Positions 1-8,339 of a stretch of 64,000 nucleotides of DNA are shown piece by piece. The stretch lies in assembly GCA_903772945.1 (NCBI GenBank), contig CAICTM010000242.1, forward strand, positions 22,454-86,453, given 5' to 3'. The first letter of the stretch is position 1, and the number at the start of each line of letters is the position of its first letter. The notes beneath the pieces are model-generated. The model was not told where the DNA came from. It worked only from the letters and a program-made list of their open reading frames with translations, and made no database searches. Source of the DNA: Seminavis robusta (Eukaryota > Bacillariophyta > Bacillariophyceae > Naviculales > Naviculaceae). Position numbers and translations under genes: made by a program.

Positions 1-1756
1 TACTGCTTGGACGTTTCAGGCGCATGGACGACGCCCTCTTGAAAACCCTTTCTCCATCCTTGGAGCACTTGCGCGACAACGAGGATGAGGACGGTAATAC
101 CCTAATACTGCCTTGTCGCAAAGGGGGTTTTCGGATGCCGTGGGAAGATCTCCTTAAATCGTCGAAATCGTCCGATTTTGATCTACGCATTCGCATTGAT
201 GATTGGCGCTTGGGTGCTTGTCGCTCACTGCCTCCGGACATTGAGGTTCTTCTTGCCAATCGACCTTTCACACTGAGCAATTTCTTTCGGCGGCGTTCTT
301 CCTCCTCCTCTCGTTCCTTTTCTTTTTGTTTTTTGAATGCCTGAAACTCCAGCCATTCTGGGCAATCCTTCTTTCTGTGATTGCCCTTTTCACAAAACGG
401 GCACATGCTACTACTGACAGTTGCTTCTCCAGTAGAAGGTCTTGGAAAGACAGGCTCTTGACACACGACTGGCGTGCCTGCTATTGCTGGTGGATGGGGT
501 TTCGAGGACCTGGCTCTTGGCTCTGCCATTCGTTTCGGTGGTTTTGGCATTGGCATTGGCGCCACGATGGGATTGCGTCTCAGCGACTCTTGAACCGTTT
601 TGGCCTCCGAGTCCGTACTATTAGTCCGCCGCATGGATGCTGTCCTCTTCATCACAGAGGTCCTGGGAGGTGGAGGTCCCGTGGGTTTGGACTTGCCGGC
701 CAATGCCGCCTTTAATTTCACCTCGGTATCTGCTGTACATGCTGATGCTTGGATATCCTTGGAAACAGAAAGCATGCATTGTACCTTTCCGGAAGCCTTT
801 CCTCCTTCCCCCGAGTCTTTGGGTACGTCATACCATTTGGTGCTGCTTGCCGATTTGTCCAATTTGATGGGCACTGTCACCATTCCCATGAGATCATCTT
901 CGCCATTTTCATCGTAGTCCATAATGGTGAGTTCAAAACTGGCAGTGTCACTAAAGCTCTTGAGTGATAGGGGCGGAGCCTCAAATACCTGGTTGTAGGA
1001 TGGATTCAACGTTTCCATTTTGGTTTCTGTTTTCCCCAGCGCTACTTTGCTTTGCGGCCCTCCACCAGGACCTTTAGGACACAATCTGACTTCAATGTAG
1101 GGATCGGACTTGGTTTTCATACCAATAATATTCTTGTCCATGGCCGGCAGTCCCGATGCTTTTTTGACAGTGAGCTTGAGAGTGATGACTTCCACCTTTC
1201 CACCGGCCAGCTCTGGAAGTTCTGATTTGTCATTGTTCCCAATACCAGCTTCCGTGGCCTCATTGGCGGCCTTGATTTCTTCCGGGGTTTTGTGACTGTG
1301 TTCCATCCACATGGTACACTGGACGCGTCCCGTGGCTTCTTCTCCTTTGGCCGAAGATGCTGGGACTCCATACCATTTGGTAAAGGTCCCCCATCGACCC
1401 ACGGGAACATGGACGGGCACCACTCCCATAAGGTCATCGGAGGATGTAATGTCCTTGTCCATAATGGTCAATTCGAAAATGGAAAACTCATTAAAGTCTT
1501 TGCGGGGAACGGAAATGTGGTAGGATTGATCCCATTTGGGAGACAGAGTCTTCAATTTTGTTTCTGTCTTGCCCAGAAAAATCTTGTCCTTCTTGTCCAC
1601 AACCCTACCTTCAATGGCAGACCCTCGTGGGATCAACCGTACTTCAATGTAGGGATCCGACTTGGTCTTGACACCAAACATGTTGGTGTCCTTGGCTGCA
1701 AGACCATCGGCCTTGTTGACGGTCAGCACAAGGTCAATGACTTCCACAGCTGCCAT
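1..1756 (-). CDS. Tandem C2-domain protein with CCHC zinc knuckle, 3' end outside window
   Basis: The frame opens at the ATG at 1756 and runs off the left edge with no stop, giving 585 residues. Two C2 domains are visible, at about residues 5-150 and 188-335. Each has the SDPYIEVRL strand and an acidic Ca-binding loop (MDKDITSSDD; MDYDENGEDD), so Ca-dependent phospholipid binding is likely. A Pro-rich linker (355-430) leads to one CCHC zinc knuckle at 452-465 (C-x2-C-x4-H-x4-C), then a Lys/Glu/Arg-rich stretch and a basic tail with repeated R-x-x-S sites that could be phosphorylated. No signal peptide or membrane span is seen, so it is probably cytosolic and recruited to membranes. C2 domains joined to a zinc knuckle are an unusual combination. 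The C2 call is firm; the biological role is unknown. The long open frame on the other strand (1292-2227) is its shadow. Confidence 0.85.
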   Translation of the reverse strand, partial: MAAVEVIDLVLTVNKADGLAAKDTNMFGVKTKSDPYIEVRLIPRGSAIEGRVVDKKDKIFLGKTETKLKTLSPKWDQSYHISVPRKDFNEFSIFELTIMDKDITSSDDLMGVVPVHVPVGRWGTFTKWYGVPASSAKGEEATGRVQCTMWMEHSHKTPEEIKAANEATEAGIGNNDKSELPELAGGKVEVITLKLTVKKASGLPAMDKNIIGMKTKSDPYIEVRLCPKGPGGGPQSKVALGKTETKMETLNPSYNQVFEAPPLSLKSFSDTASFELTIMDYDENGEDDLMGMVTVPIKLDKSASSTKWYDVPKDSGEGGKASGKVQCMLSVSKDIQASACTADTEVKLKAALAGKSKPTGPPPPRTSVMKRTASMRRTNSTDSEAKTVQESLRRNPIVAPMPMPKPPKRMAEPRARSSKPHPPAIAGTPVVCQEPVFPRPSTGEATVSSSMCPFCEKGNHRKKDCPEWLEFQAFKKQKEKEREEEEERRRKKLLSVKGRLARRTSMSGGSERQAPKRQSSMRMRRSKSDDFDDLRRSSHGIRKPPLRQGSIRVLPSSSSLSRKCSKDGERVFKRASSMRLKRPSS

Positions 1757-2331
1757 GGTTGCGCTCTTTCTGTTCTACTTGATATCGCTTGGCTCATCCA
1801 AAAGCAGCTTCGAAAGGTCTCGAGGGAATCTTTCCCCGATACCCATTGCAAAGCTACAATTTTTTTGAGGTGGCCATCCATCTCTCTGGATCAGCGTCCG
1901 TCCCGGCAGCTTACACACATACCTGTACATGCACTGCTTCCGGGTAGCTTCCGTTTGTGTCAAGATACTGCATGTCCGCAGGGTTTGATAAATAGACGTC
2001 GCGGTCTTTGGCGTCATCTATCTGCATCAGGAGCCCGCCCAAGGGGGTCAACGGGCAGTCCCATCGGCTTACTGAAACTGACTCAGAATTCGATCATGAC
2101 ACTTCGTCATCACGTGCCACCGATGAAGAATGAAAGCACAAGAAACTACCCACCTCGCCGTGCCAGAACATTTCCAACTCCATCCTTGCAAGTCCCAGAG
2201 CGTGCTGTAATCGTTGCTTTCCCTTGACACAGTCCCAAGGACCACTACGCTGTAAGCTCACCGAAGTCCATAATCTATCTTCTATCTGGTCCAATATTGC
2301 TGTATTGTTCACAACAAACAACGACGCAACG

Positions 2332-3143
2332 ATGAGTTACTTGATTTCGAAAGCAATGGACGGTGTGAACCGCGTCATCTTTGGTGCCGAAGCCAAAGTG
2401 CTCAAGATGGCCTTTTACGACTGCTTTGACCGCGACATGCTGGGCAAGGAAGTTCCCATGTCGGCGTACAAGGGCGACGTTGTCATGGTGGTCAACGTTG
2501 CCTCGAAATGAGGTTTGACCAAGAAAAACTATATCCAACTTGCCAGCATGGCAGACAAGTACAAGGGAAAAGGCCTGCGAATTCTGGCATTTCCCTGCAA
2601 TCAATTTGGAGGACAAGAGCCGGGAACGCACCAAGAGATTATCGAGTTTACCAAAACATTCGATCCGGACATGCCAGAGGTAAGTAGATAGATAGACAAC
2701 CAAAAGCTGGTTAGATGTGCTACCAGTGAGTACCAGGTAGTTGTCTGATGAATCATTTGATCTTCTTATTGTGGCAACAGAAACTTGAATTCTTTGAAAA
2801 GGGGGATGTCAATGGAGCCAACACAAGAGAAGTCTTTGGCTTCCTGAAACATACACTGCCCAACGATGATGGAACCACTGGCATTCGATGGAATTTTGGT
2901 ACGTTGTCGTCCATGTTCGTTCCTTCCTAAACATACATGCGTGGGACTCTACTTTTGTAACCCAGACGATTGATTCTAATTCTTCCTATCATGCTTCTTG
3001 TTGGATGATCTGATCTATCTGCAGCCAAGTTTCTGGTGGATCATGAAGGAAAGCCTTACAAGAGATTTAGCCCACAAATTGCACCCAACGATATGGTAGT
3101 GGACATTGACGAGCTGCTCAATAAGAGATCTTCGCCAAACTAA
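2332..3143 (+). CDS. Selenoprotein glutathione peroxidase (Sec at TGA 2509-2511)
   Basis: Exons are 2332..2679, 2781..2898 and 3025..3143, with GT-AG introns and matching phases, giving 194 residues. The enzyme reduces H2O2 or lipid hydroperoxides using glutathione or thioredoxin. An in-frame TGA at 2509-2511 lies between NVASK and GLTKKNY, exactly the position of catalytic Sec (Cys in plant homologues) in the GPx active site. The frame then continues with [11 protein letters not shown] (catalytic Gln91) and WNFAKFLVD (Trp153), so this is Sec at residue 60 and not a nonsense mutation. The protein is short and lacks the oligomerisation loop, like phospholipid-hydroperoxide (GPX4/plant-type) enzymes. 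An in-frame upstream ATG at 2224 would add 36 residues; 2332 is preferred because it is closer to the family length. A SECIS element is needed in the 3' UTR; only a weak candidate was seen. Confidence 0.9.
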
Positions 3144-3771
3144 CTAAGCAACAACGGGACAACAATATGCGCCTTGTTGTGGATGAATGAATGAATGAAT
3201 CAGCCATGCTCCAATGGACTTGCTTCTTCCCAAAAGTGAGGACCCCAAAAACAAAAACAAGTGAATGACGGCCTTTTTGCAGCTCTGCACTGAACTGCAT
3301 TGGCTTGACAGATTTTATGAATCGACTTCTATCTGATCCCATTTCAATTTACAAACAAACAAACAAACAAACAAACAATCAACAAGTTTATGATATAGTT
3401 CTTGTTGACGTGGTTTGGATGGAATCGCCACCACCAATGATAGAAGTACTTTTTGGTTTTTGAGTTTTCACCGTGGGAAAAGTGTCCATTGACAGCGTTT
3501 TGGATTTGATTTATTCGGCAAGAGCATCAGACGCAGCAAACAACAAACAAGTAATTCAAATTTGTATATACGTAGACAACAACATCAGTCATTGCTCTGT
3601 ATTCCTTTGTAGGAACGCTCATCAGACATGTCATGTAGGTTGGGCAGAAACACGTGAATCTATCAAAAATAGATTTATTTATTCTATGGCTCTATCTATG
3701 GCGTTCACTTGAAAATGGTGGCATCGCATGTCGTCAACCTCAACGAATAGCACCAACAAATTGCTTGTTGC
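3144..3771. other. 3' UTR and convergent intergenic region
   Basis: This holds the 3' UTRs of the convergent glutathione peroxidase and 3772-4425 genes. It contains a GAAT microsatellite near 3183-3200 and an (ACAA)n run at 3351-3378. No coding region is supported. Confidence 0.6.
3255..3320 (+). promoter_or_regulatory. Weak SECIS candidate in GPx 3' UTR
   Basis: ATGA at 3265-3268 and TGAC at 3306-3309 could form the SECIS quartet. Between them GGCC pairs with GGCT and TGCAG with CTGCA, closing a loop that contains AA. The AA sits on the 3' side of the loop and the stem is interrupted by U-rich mismatches, so the fit to the consensus is poor. The position, about 120 bp after the stop codon, is right. 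Confidence 0.25.
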
Positions 3772-4425
3772 TCACTCCTCGTAAGCTTGAATGTTGCAGC
3801 AGGCCTCATGAACAATAGTTCCAACAAGAGCATTGCCAGCTGTGGCGCCAAGACTAATGGCAATCCCAAGCACAAGACCAATCACAGCCGAAGATGCTCC
3901 CGTCGGAATAGCCAAGGCAGCGGCAATGGCTGATATATGGAACTTGGTAATGATAGCTCCAACATTGATGATCCCATACAATGCAATGGTGGCGGGAGTC
4001 TCACACCAGAAATTTCCACATCCATTGCCATTTCTTCCACCAAAAAAGTAAGCATCTAGCTCTTTCATACTTTCCTTGTCGAGACGTTCCATACCGGGAA
4101 AGCCAATCTCTTGCAAATGTTTGGAAGCCTGTCCGTTGGCCAAGAAGTCAGTAGTAAGAATGATATCAGAGTTGTCGTGAAGGAATGCGTCTTGGTCTTC
4201 TGCAAGACGTGAAATAGCATTTGCATCAGATGGGTCTTCCAAGGCAGCCTGATACACCTCCAGATCAACGTCTTCAATGGTCACCAGGCTGCGGTCATGG
4301 CTCCTCTTGAGCAAGTCTTCCTTGATCAAGGATCTCGATGCCCGAAGCTCCAGAGCTTGACTCGAAGTCAAGTAGAATCCAAGGAAGAGGGTAATGGCAG
4401 AAATGGTGCGCATGGTTTGGCTCAT
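3772..4425 (-). CDS. Secreted precursor with Gly-Gly site and hydrophobic Cys-bearing C-terminus
   Basis: I do not recognise this family. From the ATG at 4425 the product is 217 residues (in-frame ATGs at 4518 and 4413 are alternatives). Residues 5-24 form a signal peptide. A charged, acidic middle (25-127) follows, then a Gly-Gly at 129-130 in FFGGRNGNG, then CGNFWC (Cys136, Cys141), and then about 65 residues rich in Ala, Gly and Ile that would span or insert in membranes, ending with Cys209-Cys210. The layout (leader, Gly-Gly, Cys-containing hydrophobic core) looks like a processed precursor, but no processing enzyme is encoded nearby. The starts at 4425 and 4413 place the signal peptide at the N-terminus. 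A plain membrane-associated secreted protein is an equally good reading. Confidence 0.6.
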   Translation of the reverse strand: MSQTMRTISAITLFLGFYLTSSQALELRASRSLIKEDLLKRSHDRSLVTIEDVDLEVYQAALEDPSDANAISRLAEDQDAFLHDNSDIILTTDFLANGQASKHLQEIGFPGMERLDKESMKELDAYFFGGRNGNGCGNFWCETPATIALYGIINVGAIITKFHISAIAAALAIPTGASSAVIGLVLGIAISLGATAGNALVGTIVHEACCNIQAYEE

Positions 4426-4932
4426 TTGGTTGCTTTTGTTTTCTTTGATTGTAGTTCGGGTTTGTGGCTCTTTGGCTTTGACGAACGGTGGTGATGGGCC
4501 TGGGAACCTTGTTGACATGACTCCCGCGCAAGTGGGAATGACCTTGCCTCGCTGCTGTGAAGCCAGACAGCATACCGTAGCTAGCTAGCAGCGGTATCTT
4601 CTCGCGCCGTGACTGGTTTCGTTGCAGTCATCAGCTTCCCACAGAGCGTCCCTGCAGTTTGTTGGCCATGGCCATGCTAACGAGTCAACTAGCTAGCTAT
4701 TGAAGACCAAAAGCAGGTTCAATCATAATGGAATTCTAGAGCTACTACGGGTAGTTTTCGGGTCCAGTTGCAGCCAGTTTTCCTTCTCCTTGCATGCATA
4801 TATCCTTATCTTCAGAGTGCTGGCCCTCTTTGCTTGTTCACGCCTTTGCTATTCGTTGTTGATCCCAGAGACTCGACTCTTGCTTGATTTACGTGCTCCA
4901 AGTCGAGTCGAGTCGAAGTCATCTTCTGCCGT
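4426..4932. other. Intergenic, no gene seen
   Basis: Promoter side of the 3772-4425 gene and 3' side of the tautomerase gene. It contains TAGCTAGC-type palindromes near 4580 and 4690. The open frame at 4700-5167 (+) is mostly antisense to the tautomerase and is not supported. Confidence 0.5.
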
Positions 4933-5178
4933 CTACTTCTCGGCTAGAAAGGCTTCAGCACCTGGCTTTTGCGGTGCTTGCAAGTCCGGGTTGGCACTGT
5001 GTCCCTTAGGCAATGGAAACCCATCGACCGATTCCGAAAATCGAACCACCAGGTTGTCGGGTGAGATATCTGCCGCCTTCACACTGACCATGGCCTTGAT
5101 AATAGCGTCGGCCACGTCCTTGCGGACCGCTGCGGTGCGGCAAGCCTTGGGAAGCCAAGCAATCTGAACAAAGGGCAT
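4933..5178 (-). CDS. Small 4-oxalocrotonate tautomerase-like protein
   Basis: The 81-residue product starts Met-Pro, so Met removal would expose an N-terminal Pro, the catalytic base of the tautomerase superfamily. The pattern fits a short 4-OT subunit: a first beta strand (PFVQIAWLP), an amphipathic helix with KDVADAIIKAMVS, and a second strand (NLVVRFSES). Such enzymes interconvert keto and enol forms of 2-oxo acids and work as oligomers. The substrate cannot be told. The ATG at 5178 is fixed by the need for Pro as second residue. The product is somewhat longer than classic 4-OT (about 62 residues), with a C-terminal extension. There is no targeting signal, so it is probably cytosolic. Because the gene is short, the confidence is moderate. 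Confidence 0.55.
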   Translation of the reverse strand: MPFVQIAWLPKACRTAAVRKDVADAIIKAMVSVKAADISPDNLVVRFSESVDGFPLPKGHSANPDLQAPQKPGAEAFLAEK

Positions 5179-5502
5179 TCTGGCTATTGTGAAGGGATCA
5201 AGTGCTTCTTGTGGGATCGATTGGAAGCAACAACACTGCAGCCTGTTCTGTATTTTGTGCTCTTGGATTCATCATCATCCAAAACGTTGGAAGAAAAAAA
5301 TGATTTCTGAAGATTAACGGTTTCAACCTGCCACAATCTCTGCTGGCTTCCCCTTCCTTGCTGGTCACCGTACGAAAAGCTATATGTCCATGTACGGTAT
5401 GTAACTAGCTAGCCAAGCTCTGCTTGCAGAGAACAGCTTATGCCATCGTCGACAAAGGCTCAGGCGTACCTCGATCAAGCGTTCTTACTACGATTAGGAC
5501 GT
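5179..5502. other. Intergenic, no gene seen
   Basis: Short spacer between two minus-strand genes with a TAGCTAGC motif near 5405. Nothing else was recognised. Confidence 0.5.
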
Positions 5503-6465
5503 CTACTTTCTGCTTGACAATAGAGGTGGCACACTACCAGGCCATGCATCGGGTGGACTGGAGGCTCGTGCTTCAGCCCAGGTTTGCCGAGCAGCCGACA
5601 ATGCCGCTTGTGTGTCAGATCGCAATTGTGCCAAATGCGCCATCTCAGCGGTAATGGCTTCTTGGATACCATTGCTGTCTTCGGAAGAAGCATTGACACT
5701 GCTACTCGCCAGCGCCTTGAGGGATATCACTTCCCTCCGAAAAGATCGAATTTCGGCATCGATACTAGATAGTTCTTGCCGCAGTCGCGAAACCTCGGCA
5801 GCCAACTGATAGAGTTCATTCCTTCGTCGGTCTAGAGCCTTTTCTCGGTCCCGTTGTTTGCGTTCTGCGGCTCGTCGGTCGAGGAGCCTTGGGTATGCGA
5901 CCAGAGCGCCCCAGGCAAAGGCAATGGTTCTCCCCAAAGCAGAGAGTCCTTGGAATCCTCGATGGCTAACCCATCGGGTGACCAATGAAAGCCATCGTGC
6001 TCGGAATAGGCTGGTCAAAGACAGGCTCACCAGGGCTGCCAAGCCCAATCCAACACGAAACTTGGTGGCGGGACGCAGTTTCCTTATTCTAGCCTTAACC
6101 CTACTGAGAACATTTTTGGAAGCACCGCTTTTGTCTTTCTTGCCAGCTGCTACAAAAGGAGGCAGGACAATGGCTCGGTCTTGTGGCTCGGTTTTTGGTG
6201 GCTGTTGTATCAGTTGACTTTCCGCTGCTGGTGGTGGTGTATGTACAGGGACAGTTTTGTCGTCTTTGTCTTCGGCTGGGAGAATGATTTTGGGGGGTAC
6301 GTCAGCTCCATTGCCATTCTGATAATAGCGACGAAGCACCGTGGACGGTATCGGGTGCTTTCGACCCAAGCGTATCGGAGTCCTCGTCGGGACGATGAAG
6401 GCAGATGATGGCAGACAGGCTAGTAGTAGGACCCCCACGGCGAAGCAGCGGCATGGTCTCGTCAT
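5503..6465 (-). CDS. Plastid-targeted membrane protein with coiled coil, unknown function
   Basis: The product has 320 residues from the ATG at 6465. Residues 1-22 are a signal peptide ending in SSAFIVP, a diatom ASAFAP-type motif with Phe after the cleavage point. The following stretch is rich in Arg, Ser and Thr, as in a transit peptide, so import into the complex plastid is predicted. A Pro-rich acidic segment follows, then a basic region and one or two hydrophobic segments (about 135-155 and 170-192). A long charged coiled coil (about 195-255) is rich in Arg, Glu and Leu, and a second helical stretch (about 265-305) follows. No enzyme motif is visible. It is divergent from the 6661-7260 gene across 195 bp, so the two may share regulation. 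Confidence 0.75.
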   Translation of the reverse strand: MTRPCRCFAVGVLLLACLPSSAFIVPTRTPIRLGRKHPIPSTVLRRYYQNGNGADVPPKIILPAEDKDDKTVPVHTPPPAAESQLIQQPPKTEPQDRAIVLPPFVAAGKKDKSGASKNVLSRVKARIRKLRPATKFRVGLGLAALVSLSLTSLFRARWLSLVTRWVSHRGFQGLSALGRTIAFAWGALVAYPRLLDRRAAERKQRDREKALDRRRNELYQLAAEVSRLRQELSSIDAEIRSFRREVISLKALASSSVNASSEDSNGIQEAITAEMAHLAQLRSDTQAALSAARQTWAEARASSPPDAWPGSVPPLLSSRK

Positions 6466-6660
6466 GGTCGAAGAAGAATGGAGGTGGTGGGAAGAGGAAG
6501 CAAACAGGAATGAAAAGGAAGCCTTTAGATTCGTGACTCGACTCAGACGATCCTTCTTCTTTGAACTTCTTTCGCGGTTGCAGCAACGCGGGAACGTAGG
6601 GTAGCAACGGCAGAGTGCAGAGGCAGTAGAGAAGTTGTTGGTGTTGTTGAAGTCTCCTCA
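6466..6660. promoter_or_regulatory. Short bidirectional promoter region
   Basis: Only 195 bp separate the start codons of two divergent genes, so both 5' UTRs and promoters lie here. No specific factor site was identified. Confidence 0.4.
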
Positions 6661-7260
6661 ATGGCTCCTTGGAACCTCGTCCCGAGTGTTCTCTTACCCC
6701 TTCTTGTGGCAATCGTATTGGCTTACCGTTACAATGGTCGCAACAATCCAATAGCACCACCAAGCGACGGGCGTGGCTACTTTGCGGGTGACTACATGAT
6801 CTCGACACCAGGATTCTTTCTCGTCCAAGAGCCAACACATTCAGGAAGCAAGAGCCTGCTTCGATTTGCATTAGATAAGGATGGAGAGATAACGTTCACG
6901 GACCCAACCTTTCGATCTGCCATGGTGGACTATGCCATGGAATTCACAGTTCTATTTCATGGAAACATTCACCCCCAAGCCGACACCAGCAGTAATATCA
7001 ATACCATGCCGTTGGGCCCGCTGTGTCGAATACGATGGACTTGGATGAATGATGCAGGACCAGAACTCTACGAGCTTGGTTTGTTACCAGAGGGACCGGG
7101 CTATCATTATCATCCTATAGCCACTAGGAGGCGACTCAAGGCAGACCGTCAGGTGGCGCTGGTGTTTGCCTTTTTGACGACCAACGATGGCGACCCTTGG
7201 AGTGGACCAGATTTACAGGCATCGCTAGTTTCCTTTTTTCCGGCGCCAGGTTCTCAATAG
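6661..7260 (+). CDS. Small N-terminally membrane-anchored protein, unknown
   Basis: The product has 199 residues. Residues 6-22 (VPSVLLPLLVAIVLAYR) are one hydrophobic segment, either a signal anchor or a signal peptide. The remainder is soluble and mixed alpha/beta with aromatic-rich strands, including RIRWTWMND and a GYHYHP motif. I do not recognise the family. The start ATG immediately precedes the hydrophobic segment. It shares a 195-bp divergent promoter region with the plastid coiled-coil gene. Coding character and composition resemble the neighbours, which supports a real gene, but no homologue can be named. Confidence 0.6.
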   Translation: MAPWNLVPSVLLPLLVAIVLAYRYNGRNNPIAPPSDGRGYFAGDYMISTPGFFLVQEPTHSGSKSLLRFALDKDGEITFTDPTFRSAMVDYAMEFTVLFHGNIHPQADTSSNINTMPLGPLCRIRWTWMNDAGPELYELGLLPEGPGYHYHPIATRRRLKADRQVALVFAFLTTNDGDPWSGPDLQASLVSFFPAPGSQ

Positions 7261-8339
7261 CGCCAGCTAGGAAGTACGGGGTGGTTAGTGTGTGGTTGGG
7301 TTAGCAGATGGCCCGAGTCCAAATGTTTGCTACCGTACCGGTACCTCAGGTAAAGATCGAGGGGATTTCGTGCATGAAGACGGCGCCCGTCCCTCCGTGC
7401 AGGCATACATACGTTTCAGTAAACACAAGCAATCTGCAATAGGCGTCGCCAAGGCGTCCAATACAGCCAAGACAGTACAGTACATTTCATTACTTTGGCA
7501 TGAAACGGATTCCAAGGTAGATGCACAAGGTGGTATTAAAGTACGGGAATGTAGGTCGTCTCCTCACACGGAATACTAGCAAAATTTATTAAAAGTCATG
7601 GTTAATAGCTACCTAGCTAAGGGTAGGCGGATTTATTGATCCAGGTGGATTTATTGATTGTTGTCAAGTGCAATGCCCGGAAAGACTAACATGGATCGTT
7701 GAGCCACACGGTTGGCCATTTATGATAGCTCTGTGAAACGAGACAACGAAACGACCCAACAGCAAGCCAATCGCGTTGTCTTCAAATTGCAATAGCTCTC
7801 ATAGCTGGCTCTTGGGTTGCTCGTCTGTTGATGAATTGAGTCTTCTTGGGCTTGCTGGGAATCAATGGAATCCTTTCTCCGACTTGACGTGTCCCCAACA
7901 GCTCTACCGTCCAACTTCAGCTGTAACGGTAGTCTTCAATCGTTTCGAGAATGTTCTTGAGTTCTTGGAGACCAACTTCTCCCAACAACGGACAGTAATT
8001 AGCTATGTGACTCGTGCGACTTAGCGAGAGTTTCGGCGTACCTTCTAAGTGACCGTAAACTCCCTCCTTTGTACCATCCCAAGATTTCGAATGAGTGCTA
8101 ACATACTCGGGAAGTGGATTTTACTATGAAGGTTTTTGATACCTGAAGACGGTTACTTAGCCCACCTATCAATCAGTTCAAGAGCAAGAATCGTAACCAA
8201 GCCACCGGAACTAGAACGAGAATGTAGACTATGAAGCAGCAGAAGTCCCAACCAACCGTAGCTTTCTCACTTCGATCTGATCGATTGTGGTGAGAATCTT
8301 TGCTTAGCTCTTTGGTTATAATATATTTCATTGACAACC
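7261..8339. other. Intergenic, no gene seen
   Basis: About 1.1 kb without a convincing gene. It contains a palindromic TACCGTACCGGTACC stretch near 7331-7346 and TAGCTA motifs near 7608. The small open frames here (for example 7292-7579) lack coding character. Confidence 0.5.

Noticed and set aside
1292-2227. Long plus-strand open frame of 311 codons
   Set aside because: It is antisense to the C2-domain gene, which has clear family motifs on the minus strand.
2224-2511. A 95-codon protein ending at TGA 2509-2511
   Set aside because: The TGA is at the Sec position of glutathione peroxidase and the conserved frame continues, so this is not the gene end.
4700-5167. Plus-strand 155-codon frame
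   Set aside because: It overlaps the tautomerase in antisense and has no start context or family features.
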